From Gammaproteobacteria bacterium (GTDB taxonomy: Bacteria > Pseudomonadota > Gammaproteobacteria > DSM-16500): 33,915 nt of DNA. A program made the translations under genes and the position numbers. The notes under the pieces are model-generated. The model did not search any database, was not told the origin of the DNA, and saw nothing but the letters and a program-made list of their open reading frames with translations. The stretch covers positions 12,624 to 46,538 of the forward strand of contig JABDGK010000013.1 in the NCBI GenBank assembly GCA_013286085.1, written 5' to 3'. Below are positions 7,571-15,694 of the stretch, piece by piece (the first letter of the stretch is position 1; each line of letters begins with the position of its first letter).

Positions 7571-8977
7571 ATGCAACAAGCAACCAAAAAAACGCGCACC
7601 GAAACCGACAGCATGGGTGCGATTGAAGTCGCTGATAATGTTTATTGGGGCGCGCAAACGGAGCGTTCTCTGCATCACTTCGACATCGCGGGTGATGCCA
7701 TGCCGAAAGAATTAATTCGTGGTTTTGCTATTTTAAAAATTGCGGCGGCAAAAGCCAATAATGAATTAGGTTTATTACCAGAAGATAAAACGAACTTGAT
7801 TATTAAAGCGGCTGAAGAAATTATTGATAATAAATTGCAAAATCAATTCCCCTTACGTATTTGGCAGACCGGTAGTGGCACACAAACCAATATGAATGTG
7901 AATGAAGTTATTTCTAACCGAGCGATTGAAATTGCTGGCGGTAAGTTGGGGAGTAAAAATCCTATTCATCCCAATGATCATGTGAATCGTTCGCAATCGT
8001 CTAATGATACATTTCCAACAGCCATGCATATTGCTGCTGCAGAATCATTGGTCTCTCAATTGATTCCTTCGATTAACATGCTGCGGAATGCACTGGCTGA
8101 AAAGCAAAAAGCCTTTGCACATATTGTGAAAGTGGGGCGCACGCATTTGCAAGATGCCGTGCCATTGACGCTGGGGCAAGAATTTTCTGGTTATGTTGCG
8201 CAATTGGACGCGGCGATTAAAAATATTGAATTAACGTTACCAGGTTTATATGAATTGGCAGCGGGTGGTACTGCTGTGGGTACAGGGATTAACTCACATC
8301 CTCAGTTTGCTGCGTTGGTAGCGAAGAAAATTGCGGAATTGACGCAGTTACCGTTTGTTACCGCGCCAAATAAATTTGCTGCATTAGCGGCACATGATGC
8401 GATGGTGTTTTCAAGTGGCGCATTAAAAACGTTAGCCTGTGCACTCATGAAAATTGCCAATGATATTCGTCTATTGGGTTCCGGTCCACGTTGTGGCTTG
8501 GGCGAATTAATTTTACCAGAAAACGAACCAGGTTCTTCTATTATGCCAGGCAAGGTGAACCCCACTCAGTGTGAAGCAATGACCATGGTTTGTGTGCAAG
8601 TGATGGGGAATGATGCGACGATTGGTTTTGCGGGTTCACAAGGGAATTTTGAATTAAATGTATTTAAGCCAGTCATTATTCATAACTTCTTGCACTCTGT
8701 ATCCTTGTTAACAGACGCAGCGCGTATGTTTACGGAGTTTTGTGTGAAGGATCTCAAAGCCGATGAAAAACGTATTCGTTCTTACGTTGAAAATTCGTTG
8801 ATGCTGGTGACAGCGTTAGCGCCTAAGATTGGCTACGATAAGGCGGCTCAGATTGCACATAAAGCTTATCACGACGATACCTCATTATTAGAAGCCTGTT
8901 TAGCGTTGGGTTATTTGTCTGAAAGTGAATTTAAAGAAACGGTTCGTCCTGAAGAAATGACAGAGCCGCGACTGTAG
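7571..8977 (+). CDS. fumC: Class II fumarate hydratase FumC
   Basis: Oxygen-stable, iron-free fumarase of the TCA cycle that interconverts fumarate and L-malate. The product is 468 aa, the normal length. It shows the substrate-site blocks [12 protein letters not shown] and [11 protein letters not shown], the [16 protein letters not shown] block, and the superfamily signature [11 protein letters not shown] whose Ser is catalytic. A strong GAGGAGAAAG ribosome site precedes the ATG. The family also contains aspartase, but the overall pattern and length fit FumC. The stop codon lies inside a palindromic repeat at 8974-9006. Confidence 0.96.
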   Translation: MQQATKKTRTETDSMGAIEVADNVYWGAQTERSLHHFDIAGDAMPKELIRGFAILKIAAAKANNELGLLPEDKTNLIIKAAEEIIDNKLQNQFPLRIWQTGSGTQTNMNVNEVISNRAIEIAGGKLGSKNPIHPNDHVNRSQSSNDTFPTAMHIAAAESLVSQLIPSINMLRNALAEKQKAFAHIVKVGRTHLQDAVPLTLGQEFSGYVAQLDAAIKNIELTLPGLYELAAGGTAVGTGINSHPQFAALVAKKIAELTQLPFVTAPNKFAALAAHDAMVFSSGALKTLACALMKIANDIRLLGSGPRCGLGELILPENEPGSSIMPGKVNPTQCEAMTMVCVQVMGNDATIGFAGSQGNFELNVFKPVIIHNFLHSVSLLTDAARMFTEFCVKDLKADEKRIRSYVENSLMLVTALAPKIGYDKAAQIAHKAYHDDTSLLEACLALGYLSESEFKETVRPEEMTEPRL

Positions 8978-9006
8978 CCCATATGGAGCGCAGCCATACG
9001 GGCTAC
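8974..9006. repeat. Short palindromic repeat at the end of fumC
   Basis: Imperfect inverted repeat (12 of 13 pairs) with arms GTAGCCCATATGG (8974-8986) and CCATACGGGCTAC (8994-9006) and a 7-nt loop. It contains the fumC stop codon. It belongs to the same family as the longer palindrome at 13099-13175 (shared GTAGCCC-TATG-AGCG core). It may help end transcription, but no T-run follows. Confidence 0.75.
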
Positions 9007-9153
9007 ACATGCAGTCATTTAATCTATTGATTGTATAGAACTTTCAACGAGTTAAGGCAGTAACTATTTTCTGCTTTTTACGGGTAAAAACTTCAATGAT
9101 GACTATACTTAAAAGAGTTAAGGTGCAATTCTCATGATGAAGCGAGTAAGGCT

Positions 9154-10038
9154 ATGGCATTGTCCGAAGAACCAAGTGCGGCAGAGAAGCAGGTTGCAAC
9201 ACTATTAGGTTTGCTGCCAGGTGATATTGTCCTATCAGAAATGCCTTACCATGATGCTCAACAAGATGATTTTACCCATTTTAAGAATCTAGAGCCTGCT
9301 CACACCTGTGTGTGGGTGGATCGCAGCGATGATTGGTCAAAATCGTTTGCACGTTCCTACCAAGAAGGATATCAACCCCCAGGGTTGACACTGACAGGAT
9401 TATGGCCTGGGCGACATGCGGTATTTCGTTATACGGCGGATGTTGCGGTTGCTAGTCAATTCTCAGATATTATTAAGAATTGGGCTTCTTTGCATTTGCA
9501 GAATGTCGCTCACGCTGTCGGTGTGAGTGCTCAAGTTCGACCACATCTTGCTGCAGCCAATGATTTATTCGCATTAGTTAAAAATAGCCAATTAGCACAT
9601 CTGGGTTCGGAAGGCTTATGGCGAGCAATTAAATTTGCGGCTTGCCGGGCAATTCTTGGGGAGCCTGAACATGAGCAAAGCCAACGTTGTACGGCCTTGG
9701 TTGCAGCGGCGTTTCAAGCGAGTATGTTGGCTTCGATTGTGAAGCACCATGATGGTTCAGCGGTTTTTAATCAGCTGAATAGCAGTCCTTTTATGGAATA
9801 TGCCGATTTAGTATTGGCAGAGCATTGGCAAAAAATGCCATTGGGTCAATTATTATTGCAAGCGGTAGAAACTAACAATTATACATCATTATTTCCTGCG
9901 CCATTTGCTGTTGATCAACGTTATGCAACACCAAAAGCATTGTACGAAAAGTTAAAAATGGCAGTGGATTTTATGTTAGTTGGTCATTATAGTTTTTTTA
10001 ATAATCGAGTCATTGCTATTGAAAAACCATCGCCTTAA
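9154..10038 (+). CDS. Uncharacterised protein, possibly papain-like/NlpC-P60 fold
   Basis: A 294-aa protein with no signal peptide or membrane segment. LLPGDIVLSEM near residues 20-30, then AHTCVWVD with His50, then QRCTALVAAAF with Cys179 recall the GDI / His / Cys pattern of permuted NlpC/P60 (YebB/YiiX-like) proteins. The similarity is only motif-level and a catalytic role is unproved. The ATG at 9154 has only a closely spaced AAGG before it. A better-spaced AAGGTG precedes ATGATG at 9134, but that frame closes after 24 codons and may be a leader peptide. The stop overlaps the marC stop in a shared TTAA, so the genes converge with no room for a terminator. Confidence 0.75.
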   Translation: MALSEEPSAAEKQVATLLGLLPGDIVLSEMPYHDAQQDDFTHFKNLEPAHTCVWVDRSDDWSKSFARSYQEGYQPPGLTLTGLWPGRHAVFRYTADVAVASQFSDIIKNWASLHLQNVAHAVGVSAQVRPHLAAANDLFALVKNSQLAHLGSEGLWRAIKFAACRAILGEPEHEQSQRCTALVAAAFQASMLASIVKHHDGSAVFNQLNSSPFMEYADLVLAEHWQKMPLGQLLLQAVETNNYTSLFPAPFAVDQRYATPKALYEKLKMAVDFMLVGHYSFFNNRVIAIEKPSP

Positions 10039-10676
10039 GTTAATGCAGGAAGTAACCCAGTCAACCCATCCGCCAACATCCCAACCGCAATGGCCATAAT
10101 AATCATCCCCATAATGCGAGTTACCACTTTAATAACTGATAAACCAACTAATTTGGCGATGGTATTCCCAAAATAAAGCATCATGCACATGCCAAGGGCT
10201 AATAGGGTACAGGAAATTGACATGACAATTTTATTGAGGATTTGGGGATAGTCAGTCCCTGCGATGATTAACGTACTAATTGCGCCAGGGCCGATAATAA
10301 TAGGCAGTGCTAAAGGTACTACAGCAATCGATTCGCGTTCTTTAGCAGCCTCATCGTCTTCTGATGTATAGCTGACGGGGCTTTCTTTGGATTGCAGCAT
10401 GGATAAGCCCATCAGCAGTAAAATAATGCCACCCGCAAAGCGGAATGACGAAATCGTAATACCCAGTATTTCTAATAGTTCCTGCCCAGACCAAATGGTG
10501 ATAAGCATGATGGCTATCATGGTTAAACCACAGGTTTTTGCGACTTTCCGTTGTGCCAACAGCGATGTTTTACGCGTCAAATCTAAGAAAATCGACAATG
10601 AACCTAATGGATTCATCATAATGATCATGGCAACAATAAATTTCATAGCATCAGAGGCAGTCACGGCAATATCCAC
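10035..10676 (-). CDS. MarC family integral membrane protein
   Basis: A 213-aa membrane protein with about six hydrophobic segments. It carries the family hallmark NPLGSLSIFLDLT near the N-terminus and the repeated-half motif LPIIIGPGAISTLII in the middle. MarC/UPF0056 proteins sit in the inner membrane and their transport substrate is not established. The start is taken as GTG at 10676, which gives the usual 20 or so residues before NPLG. An ATG at 10646 is possible and would shorten the first membrane segment. The gene is divergent from serC, with about 107 bp between the starts. Confidence 0.9.
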   Translation of the reverse strand: MDIAVTASDAMKFIVAMIIMMNPLGSLSIFLDLTRKTSLLAQRKVAKTCGLTMIAIMLITIWSGQELLEILGITISSFRFAGGIILLLMGLSMLQSKESPVSYTSEDDEAAKERESIAVVPLALPIIIGPGAISTLIIAGTDYPQILNKIVMSISCTLLALGMCMMLYFGNTIAKLVGLSVIKVVTRIMGMIIMAIAVGMLADGLTGLLPALT

Positions 10677-10783
10677 TTGTGTGTAAAATGTTGGCTTATG
10701 ATAACGAAAATGGGTGTTTTTTTAAAGATTTTCTAGAAAATTAAATATAAAATAATCGCTATTTTGATAAGTAGAGGGATGCT

Positions 10784-11872
10784 ATGAAACGCGTTTATAA
10801 CTTTAGTGCCGGACCCGCCATGTTGCCCGAGGAAGTGCTAAAACAGGCCCAAGAGGAGTTCTTGGATTGGCATGGGATTGGTATGTCAATTATGGAGCTC
10901 GGCCATCGTGGGCCAGAGTTTAAGAATATTGCCGATCAGTCTGAAGCCGATTTGCGTGAGTTAATGGATATCCCCAAAAATTATCACGTTTTATTTCTAC
11001 CGGGTGGTGCTACTGCACATTTTGCAATGGTGCCATTAAATTTATTCGGCCAGAAGAAGACAGCAGATTATATTGATACCGGTATTTGGTCTAAAAAGGC
11101 AATAGCGGAAGCAGCGCGTTATGGTCAAGTTGGACTTGCTGCAGAAATTAAAAAAGTGAATGGGTTGATGGCAATTCCACCCCAATCAGATTGGAAGTTG
11201 AATCCAGATGCGGCTTATGTTCATTATACGCCGAATGAAACGATTGAAGGGATTGAATTTAATTGGATACCGAAAACAGGTCATGTACCGTTAATTGCTG
11301 ATATGTCATCAATGATTTTATCCAGACCGATTGATGTTAGCCAATATGGTATTATTTATGCCGGCGCACAAAAAAATATCGGCCAAGCTGGCATTACTGT
11401 TGCTATTATTCGTGAAGATCTTATTCAAGATCCGTTACCACTTACCCCAACGTTATATCACTATAAAATTCAGGCCGAAAATAAATCTTTTTACAACACG
11501 CCGCCAACTTATAGTTGGTATATTGCCGGGTTAATGCTGGCATGGATGAAGCGCCACGGCGGTGTAGCGTATTTTAGTGAGTTAAATAAACGGAAAGCAA
11601 AAAAATTATATGCTGTCATTGATGCGCATAAGGATTTTTATGTGAATACTGTCCATCCTGATTGTCGTTCACAAATGAATGTGCCATTTGATTTGCCAAC
11701 ACCGGAGTTAAACGAAAAATTTCTTAATTGGGCGATCAAAGAGGGAATGACCAATTTAAAAGGGCATCGACTTGCTGGTGGTGTGCGCGCAAGTATTTAT
11801 AATGCGATGCCGGAAGCAGGTGTTGATAAGTTGGTTGCTTTTATGAAGGAATTTATTCGGACGAATGGATAA
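10784..11872 (+). CDS. serC: Phosphoserine aminotransferase SerC
   Basis: PLP-dependent class V aminotransferase that converts 3-phosphohydroxypyruvate and glutamate to phosphoserine and 2-oxoglutarate (serine synthesis). It also acts in pyridoxal phosphate synthesis in many gammaproteobacteria. The product is 362 aa, as expected. It opens with the typical YNFSAGPAMLP. The PLP lysine is Lys197 in AGAQKNIGQAG, and the C-terminal GHRLAGGVRASIYNAMP block is also typical. A GAGGGA ribosome site precedes the ATG. It is a single-gene unit here, without the gyrA or pheA neighbours common elsewhere. A perfect 31-bp-arm palindrome follows 6 nt after the stop. Confidence 0.97.
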   Translation: MKRVYNFSAGPAMLPEEVLKQAQEEFLDWHGIGMSIMELGHRGPEFKNIADQSEADLRELMDIPKNYHVLFLPGGATAHFAMVPLNLFGQKKTADYIDTGIWSKKAIAEAARYGQVGLAAEIKKVNGLMAIPPQSDWKLNPDAAYVHYTPNETIEGIEFNWIPKTGHVPLIADMSSMILSRPIDVSQYGIIYAGAQKNIGQAGITVAIIREDLIQDPLPLTPTLYHYKIQAENKSFYNTPPTYSWYIAGLMLAWMKRHGGVAYFSELNKRKAKKLYAVIDAHKDFYVNTVHPDCRSQMNVPFDLPTPELNEKFLNWAIKEGMTNLKGHRLAGGVRASIYNAMPEAGVDKLVAFMKEFIRTNG

Positions 11873-11878
11873 ATTTTG

Positions 11879-11956
11879 TTACCGAGCCGCGACCGTCAGA
11901 GAGCGTCACTGTCGTGTTTAGTGCGGTGACGCTCTCTGACGGTCGCGGCTCGGTAA
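11879..11956. repeat. Perfect long palindrome between serC and hydrolase gene
   Basis: Inverted repeat with perfect 31-bp arms (11879-11909 and 11926-11956) and a 16-nt loop. The outer ends read TTACCGAGCCGCGACC and GGTCGCGGCTCGGTAA. A degenerate relative occurs at 22482-22505. It sits directly after serC and ends 27 nt before the next start, so it may serve as a terminator as well as a dispersed repeat, but it lacks a T-run. Confidence 0.85.
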
Positions 11957-11983
11957 TACGACAAATTTTCAGGAGGAAATGCT

Positions 11984-13090
11984 ATGAAAAGAAATCAATT
12001 AATCTTAACTGTGATTTTATTTTTCTCGTTGATGAGTGTTGCACTTGCAAAAACGCAGCTTACCTATCAAGAAACCCGTGTACCCATGGCGGAAGCAGGT
12101 GCAAAAGGCTTGGAGGCCTTGTTTGTTTGGCCAAATGACTCAACACCGCATCCAGTTGTACTCATTAGTCACGGTGCGCCACGTGATTACAGTAAGCGCC
12201 CTGACATGAGTGCGATTGCTTCTCTGCCGGTTGCCATGGAATTTGCGCGTCGTGGTTTCGCGGTCGCTGTGGTGATGCGTCGTGGTTATGGTACATCGGG
12301 CGGTGAGTGTGTCGAGAGTCTATCAGGTTGCGCGTCACCAAACTATTTGCATTCTGCCATGGCGGCATCAAAAGACTTGCATGCTGTCGTTGCTTATCTT
12401 AAAACGCTACCGCAATTTGATGTTAATAAAATAATTGCCGTGGGTGTGTCTGCCGGTGGTTTTTCAACGGTTGCATTCACTGCGGATAATCCACCGCCTG
12501 GATTAGTTGCAGCAATTAGTTTTGCAGGTGGTCGTGGTTCAAAAGCAAGTGATACGGTTTGTCAAGAAAATCAATTAATTGATGCATTTGGTACCCTAGG
12601 AAAAACATCGCGTGTGCCTATGCTCTGGGTTTATTCTGAAAATGATCATTTTTTTAATCCCGTATTGGCTAAACATTTGTATGATGCTTTTACTAAAAGT
12701 GGCGGTCATGCCACATTAAAAATGGTGGCACCTTATAAAGAAGAAGGGCATTTTTTATTTTCTACCGCGGGTATATCTGTTTGGACGCCACTCGTAGATG
12801 ATTTTTTAAAAAGCCAGAACTTAGTAATGCTTGATGAACTATTACCCTTACCAACAGGGGATTTAAAAGTGCCTGCGACATTATCCGCACAGGGTAAAGA
12901 GGATTTTGCTAGTTATAGTAAAAGTGCTCCTCATAAGGCATTCGCGATGTCGCAAGATGGTGCGTACGGTTGGCGAACCGGGCAGCGTTCAATTGCTGAG
13001 GCGAAAAAAGGCGCTTTAGGCTATTGCCAAGAGCATGCGAATGAAGCCTGTCATGTGATCGCTTTAGATAATGCGATGGTGGCTGAGTAG
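11984..13090 (+). CDS. Secreted alpha/beta hydrolase (dienelactone hydrolase-like)
   Basis: A 368-aa protein with a signal peptide (hydrophobic residues 6-20, likely cleavage after ALA near 22). The alpha/beta-hydrolase fold shows LISHGAPRDY (oxyanion region, about 60-69), nucleophile Ser156 in GVSAGGF, Asp221 in SENDHFF and His256 in EEGHFLF, which together make a complete Ser-Asp-His triad. The substrate is unknown; peptidase, esterase and dienelactone-hydrolase subfamilies share this layout. After the hydrolase core, residues about 300-368 form a small tail domain with AYGWRTGQRSIAEAKKGALG and two Cys in the last 30 residues, perhaps a disulfide. A strong AGGAGGAAA ribosome site precedes the ATG. 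Confidence 0.88.
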   Translation: MKRNQLILTVILFFSLMSVALAKTQLTYQETRVPMAEAGAKGLEALFVWPNDSTPHPVVLISHGAPRDYSKRPDMSAIASLPVAMEFARRGFAVAVVMRRGYGTSGGECVESLSGCASPNYLHSAMAASKDLHAVVAYLKTLPQFDVNKIIAVGVSAGGFSTVAFTADNPPPGLVAAISFAGGRGSKASDTVCQENQLIDAFGTLGKTSRVPMLWVYSENDHFFNPVLAKHLYDAFTKSGGHATLKMVAPYKEEGHFLFSTAGISVWTPLVDDFLKSQNLVMLDELLPLPTGDLKVPATLSAQGKEDFASYSKSAPHKAFAMSQDGAYGWRTGQRSIAEAKKGALGYCQEHANEACHVIALDNAMVAE

Positions 13091-13098
13091 CGCAGAAT

Positions 13099-13178
13099 GT
13101 AGCCCGTATGCAGCGGAGCGTAATACGGGTTTGTCGCATACCATCCCGTATTACGCTCCGCTGCATACGGGCTACTTT
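13099..13178. terminator. Long perfect palindrome acting as bidirectional terminator
   Basis: Perfect 31-bp arms (13099-13129 and 13145-13175) with a 15-nt loop, then TTTTT on the plus strand. It fills the space between the convergent hydrolase and thioesterase genes, whose stops lie 9 nt and 4 nt away. The core GTAGCCCGTATGCAGCGGAG is a widely seen type of REP-like repeat, and a short relative ends fumC at 8974. Confidence 0.8.
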
Positions 13179-13664
13179 TTATTGTTTTTTCATCACATCA
13201 TGTAATTGTAAACGCGCTTTTTTGCGTTGCAATGCTTCATTATAGCGGCGTTGTTGGACCGGATTTTCAATCGTTAATGGTGGAATTTTCGTTGGACGTC
13301 CATTGTCATCTAATGCAACCATTGTAAAATAACAGGTATTGGTATGACGCGATGTGCGTTTTAAAAGATTTTCTGCAACGACGCGAATGCCGATTTCAAG
13401 TGATGTGTTACCCACGTAATTCACACAGGCTGAGCAAATCACTAATTCACCCACATAAATCGGTTCTTTAAAAAAAACTTGATCGACAGACAGGGTAACA
13501 ATAGTGCGTGCAGCGTAACGCGAGGCGCATGCATAGGCAACGCGATCGAGTAATGACAGTAAATGACCGCCATGCACATTGCCGTTGAAGTTAACTTTAT
13601 CTGGCGTCATCACTTCAGACATGACAAGGGTGCGCGGATCCTTAACGACATTATTTTCGATCAT
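13179..13664 (-). CDS. Acyl-CoA thioesterase, hotdog fold (YciA-like)
   Basis: A 161-aa hotdog-fold thioesterase that hydrolyses acyl-CoA to free acid and CoA. The signature FNGNVHGGHLLSLLDRVAY carries the conserved Asn, His-Gly-Gly and Asp of YciA/BACH-type enzymes. The frame extends upstream to 13748, but that would overlap phhB by 98 nt. The ATG at 13664 has GGAG 7 nt upstream and starts right before the conserved domain, so I chose it. The gene overlaps the end of phhB by 14 nt, which implies translational coupling in a three-gene minus-strand operon with the GH18-like gene. Confidence 0.92.
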   Translation of the reverse strand: MIENNVVKDPRTLVMSEVMTPDKVNFNGNVHGGHLLSLLDRVAYACASRYAARTIVTLSVDQVFFKEPIYVGELVICSACVNYVGNTSLEIGIRVVAENLLKRTSRHTNTCYFTMVALDDNGRPTKIPPLTIENPVQQRRYNEALQRKKARLQLHDVMKKQ

Positions 13665-14040
13665 GAAATTTCTCCGTATAAGGCTGAAAAATCGCATCAA
13701 CTTTAGCAGCACAGATAAAATCGTTTTCGGATAAGCCGCCAATAGCATGTGTTGTATAGCGAACTAAGCAATGGTTGTATCCCACTTCCAAATCGGGATG
13801 ATGGTTTTCAAGATTTGCCATCCAGGCAATCGCATTCACGAATGCCATGGTGTGATAATAATTTTTGAAGCGAAAATCGTAAAATAGTTCTTGTTGGTTG
13901 GCACTCAATTGCCAATAGCTTGCAATTTGTTGGCGGAACTGCTGGATGGCTTGACTATCCAGTGGCGGAACGCCGCCTTCACAAGGTAAGCAATGTTTAT
14001 CGCCAATGGCGCAGGTGGTATTCGATGTAATGGCTGACAT
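13651..14040 (-). CDS. phhB: Pterin-4a-carbinolamine dehydratase
   Basis: A 129-aa enzyme that dehydrates 4a-hydroxytetrahydrobiopterin, normally to recycle the cofactor of aromatic amino acid hydroxylases. The family motif is clear: ENHHPDLEVGYNHCLVRYTT with His80, His81 and Pro82, then His98 and a downstream Asp. An N-terminal extension of about 25 residues has three Cys, including CLPCEGG, as in many bacterial members. No phhA (phenylalanine hydroxylase) lies beside it. AAGGA precedes the ATG. It sits 12 nt after the GH18-like gene and overlaps the thioesterase gene. Confidence 0.93.
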   Translation of the reverse strand: MSAITSNTTCAIGDKHCLPCEGGVPPLDSQAIQQFRQQIASYWQLSANQQELFYDFRFKNYYHTMAFVNAIAWMANLENHHPDLEVGYNHCLVRYTTHAIGGLSENDFICAAKVDAIFQPYTEKFHDRK

Positions 14041-14052
14041 AAGGAGTCCTTC

Positions 14053-15066
14053 TTATTTCAAAAAATGCGTTTCAAATTCATAAGGTTTGGTTTGTAAGTT
14101 ATTGCCGCTGCAGTAATTAGTGACGGTATTCATAGCGCAAGGGAAGTCGCGATTCGCTAATTTCATGGATGTACCACCCAGATTAAAATGTTTGGCGAAA
14201 TTCGTAATCGTATCGGCGTCTTGTAATGTAAATTGTTCGCCGGCGACATCATTGAGGCCGATCATGGGTGTTAATTCAACCATCCTCCAGATAGCTACTT
14301 TTGTTTTTTGCGGATACATATTTTGTAAAAAATCATGTAGATATTCGGAAGCTTGAATTGCATAGTGCGCCATATTGCCTGGATAAGACGGGCCATAGTT
14401 CATTACAAGCAAATTCACGGAGTAATCTAAATTCGCTGCTTTGGCCGCACGTAAAACGTTTTCACTATAAGGTAATAATTTCTCTGGTAAGGTGAGTAAC
14501 GTAAAACTAATTTTTACGTTAGGATGTGTTTCTTTTAATTGTGTTAGCACGGATATTATTTTTTCAACATTGGCAGTATTGTTTTCAATATCAAAATCCA
14601 GACGGCGAGGCTGATAGATGTGGACGATATTTTCATAGGCTATGAATAATTCTTTGTTGGTACAGGCAGCAGAGATATCAATACCATTGCGATTGCCTAA
14701 CGTGATAGTGACTTCCACTTCGTTAGCGATGACCGCTTCAATGGCGTGCTTTGCCCATTCATGATAAACCGAAAAGTCCGGTTGTCCGCCCCAAGCTGGG
14801 TTACATTTGCCAGCATCCGTAATGAACCCTAAATGATAACCGCCCACATCGGCTTCATCACTGGCTCGAACTAAGTCGACAGGCTCAAAGTCATGTGAGT
14901 CTTGGTCCCAATGTACATTCAATGTTAAGTCGACATAAGGGCTAAAATCAGTATTTTTTTTATCAAGATAAATTAATCCTGCCACAATAAAAATAGCAAT
15001 GGTTACAAAAATGGGGAAGTATCTTTTGATTAGTGCGGGTTGTCTCATTTTCTTAATGCTCTGCAC
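14053..15066 (-). CDS. Membrane-anchored GH18 (chitinase-like) glycosidase
   Basis: A 337-aa protein with a single N-terminal membrane segment (residues about 18-34) and the rest outside the cytoplasm. The TIM-barrel part shows YVDLTLN, then GGYHLGFIT, then LDFDIENN at 156-163. The latter matches the GH18 catalytic DxDxE motif (Asp157, Asp159, Glu161). LLVMNYGPSYPG near 220 matches the conserved Met-x-Tyr strand. Substrates could be chitin-type or peptidoglycan sugars; the sequence does not decide. The listed start is GTG at 15066. An ATG at 15048 is an alternative, and neither has a strong ribosome site. It leads an operon with phhB and the thioesterase gene, a metabolically unrelated grouping. 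Confidence 0.85.
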   Translation of the reverse strand: MQSIKKMRQPALIKRYFPIFVTIAIFIVAGLIYLDKKNTDFSPYVDLTLNVHWDQDSHDFEPVDLVRASDEADVGGYHLGFITDAGKCNPAWGGQPDFSVYHEWAKHAIEAVIANEVEVTITLGNRNGIDISAACTNKELFIAYENIVHIYQPRRLDFDIENNTANVEKIISVLTQLKETHPNVKISFTLLTLPEKLLPYSENVLRAAKAANLDYSVNLLVMNYGPSYPGNMAHYAIQASEYLHDFLQNMYPQKTKVAIWRMVELTPMIGLNDVAGEQFTLQDADTITNFAKHFNLGGTSMKLANRDFPCAMNTVTNYCSGNNLQTKPYEFETHFLK

Positions 15067-15131
15067 GATAAGGCGATGCTAATCATAACAAAAAATGTGC
15101 AGCAGTGGCAAGTAAATAGAGAATAAATGGT

Positions 15132-15153
15132 CTTTATTTATAGTAGTAAATAA
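15132..15153. repeat. AT-rich hairpin in the GH18-pilV divergent gap
   Basis: TTTATTTA and TAAATAAA arms flank a 6-nt loop. It could be an operator or simply AT-rich promoter DNA between divergent genes. Confidence 0.3.
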
Positions 15154-15212
15154 ATTATTATTAGCACGTTTTTTCCCGCCCAAGCCAACCGCATTGAAAT
15201 CTCCTCAAAATC

Positions 15213-15282
15213 GTAGGGTGGATAAAGCGCAGCGTATCCACCAATAGCATTTAGTGGACACGCTGCGCTTTGTCCACCCTGC
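15213..15282. repeat. Palindromic repeat overlapping the pilV start
   Basis: Imperfect inverted repeat with 29-bp arms (15213-15241 and 15254-15282; 26 of 29 pairs) and a 12-nt loop. The arms contain GTGGATAAAGCGCAGCG and its reverse form, a REP-like type common in proteobacteria. The right arm contains the GTG at 15254 that opens the pilV frame. Confidence 0.85.
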
Positions 15283-15694
15283 TTGTGGAGTAAAGTCTAT
15301 TATTTTAAAAAAATTATCACACGGCATCAGTTTTATCGAAGTGCTCGTCAGTTTATTGTTAATCAGTTTGGTTTTATTAGGAGCCGATGCGATGCAAATC
15401 GTTTTGTTACAAAAAAGCCGCGAGCTCTATTTTCGTAGTATCGCACAACATCAATTACAAAGCATGGCGGGGCAGCTATCCGTATTAATCAAGCAAGCCG
15501 AGTTAACTAAATCAATAGCTGACTGGAATAGGGTCAATGCTATGTTGTTGCCTCAGGGTGTGGGTTCTGTCTCTGGGCAGTTTCCGGTTTATGAAATTGA
15601 TCTTGTGTGGAACGGCGCAACGCAGGCTGACTGTCACCTTAAAGAAAAGCAAAACATAACATGTCTCAGCAACGAAATTTTATTCGTGGAATAA
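15254..15694 (+). CDS. pilV: Type IV minor pilin, PilV-like
   Basis: Minor pilin-like prepilin of at most 146 aa. The class III signal is LSHG followed by ISFIEVLVSLLLISLVLLG, with cleavage after Gly and Glu at +5 of the mature protein, as PilD peptidase requires. The frame opens at a GTG inside a palindromic repeat. An ATT at 15299 lies 8 nt after GGAG and would give a normal short leader (MILKKLSHG), so the true start may be this rare codon. There is no in-frame ATG in between. The gene overlaps pilW by 34 nt. Minor pilins PilV, PilW and PilX help start pilus assembly at the inner membrane. Confidence 0.8.
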   Translation: MDTLRFVHPACGVKSIILKKLSHGISFIEVLVSLLLISLVLLGADAMQIVLLQKSRELYFRSIAQHQLQSMAGQLSVLIKQAELTKSIADWNRVNAMLLPQGVGSVSGQFPVYEIDLVWNGATQADCHLKEKQNITCLSNEILFVE

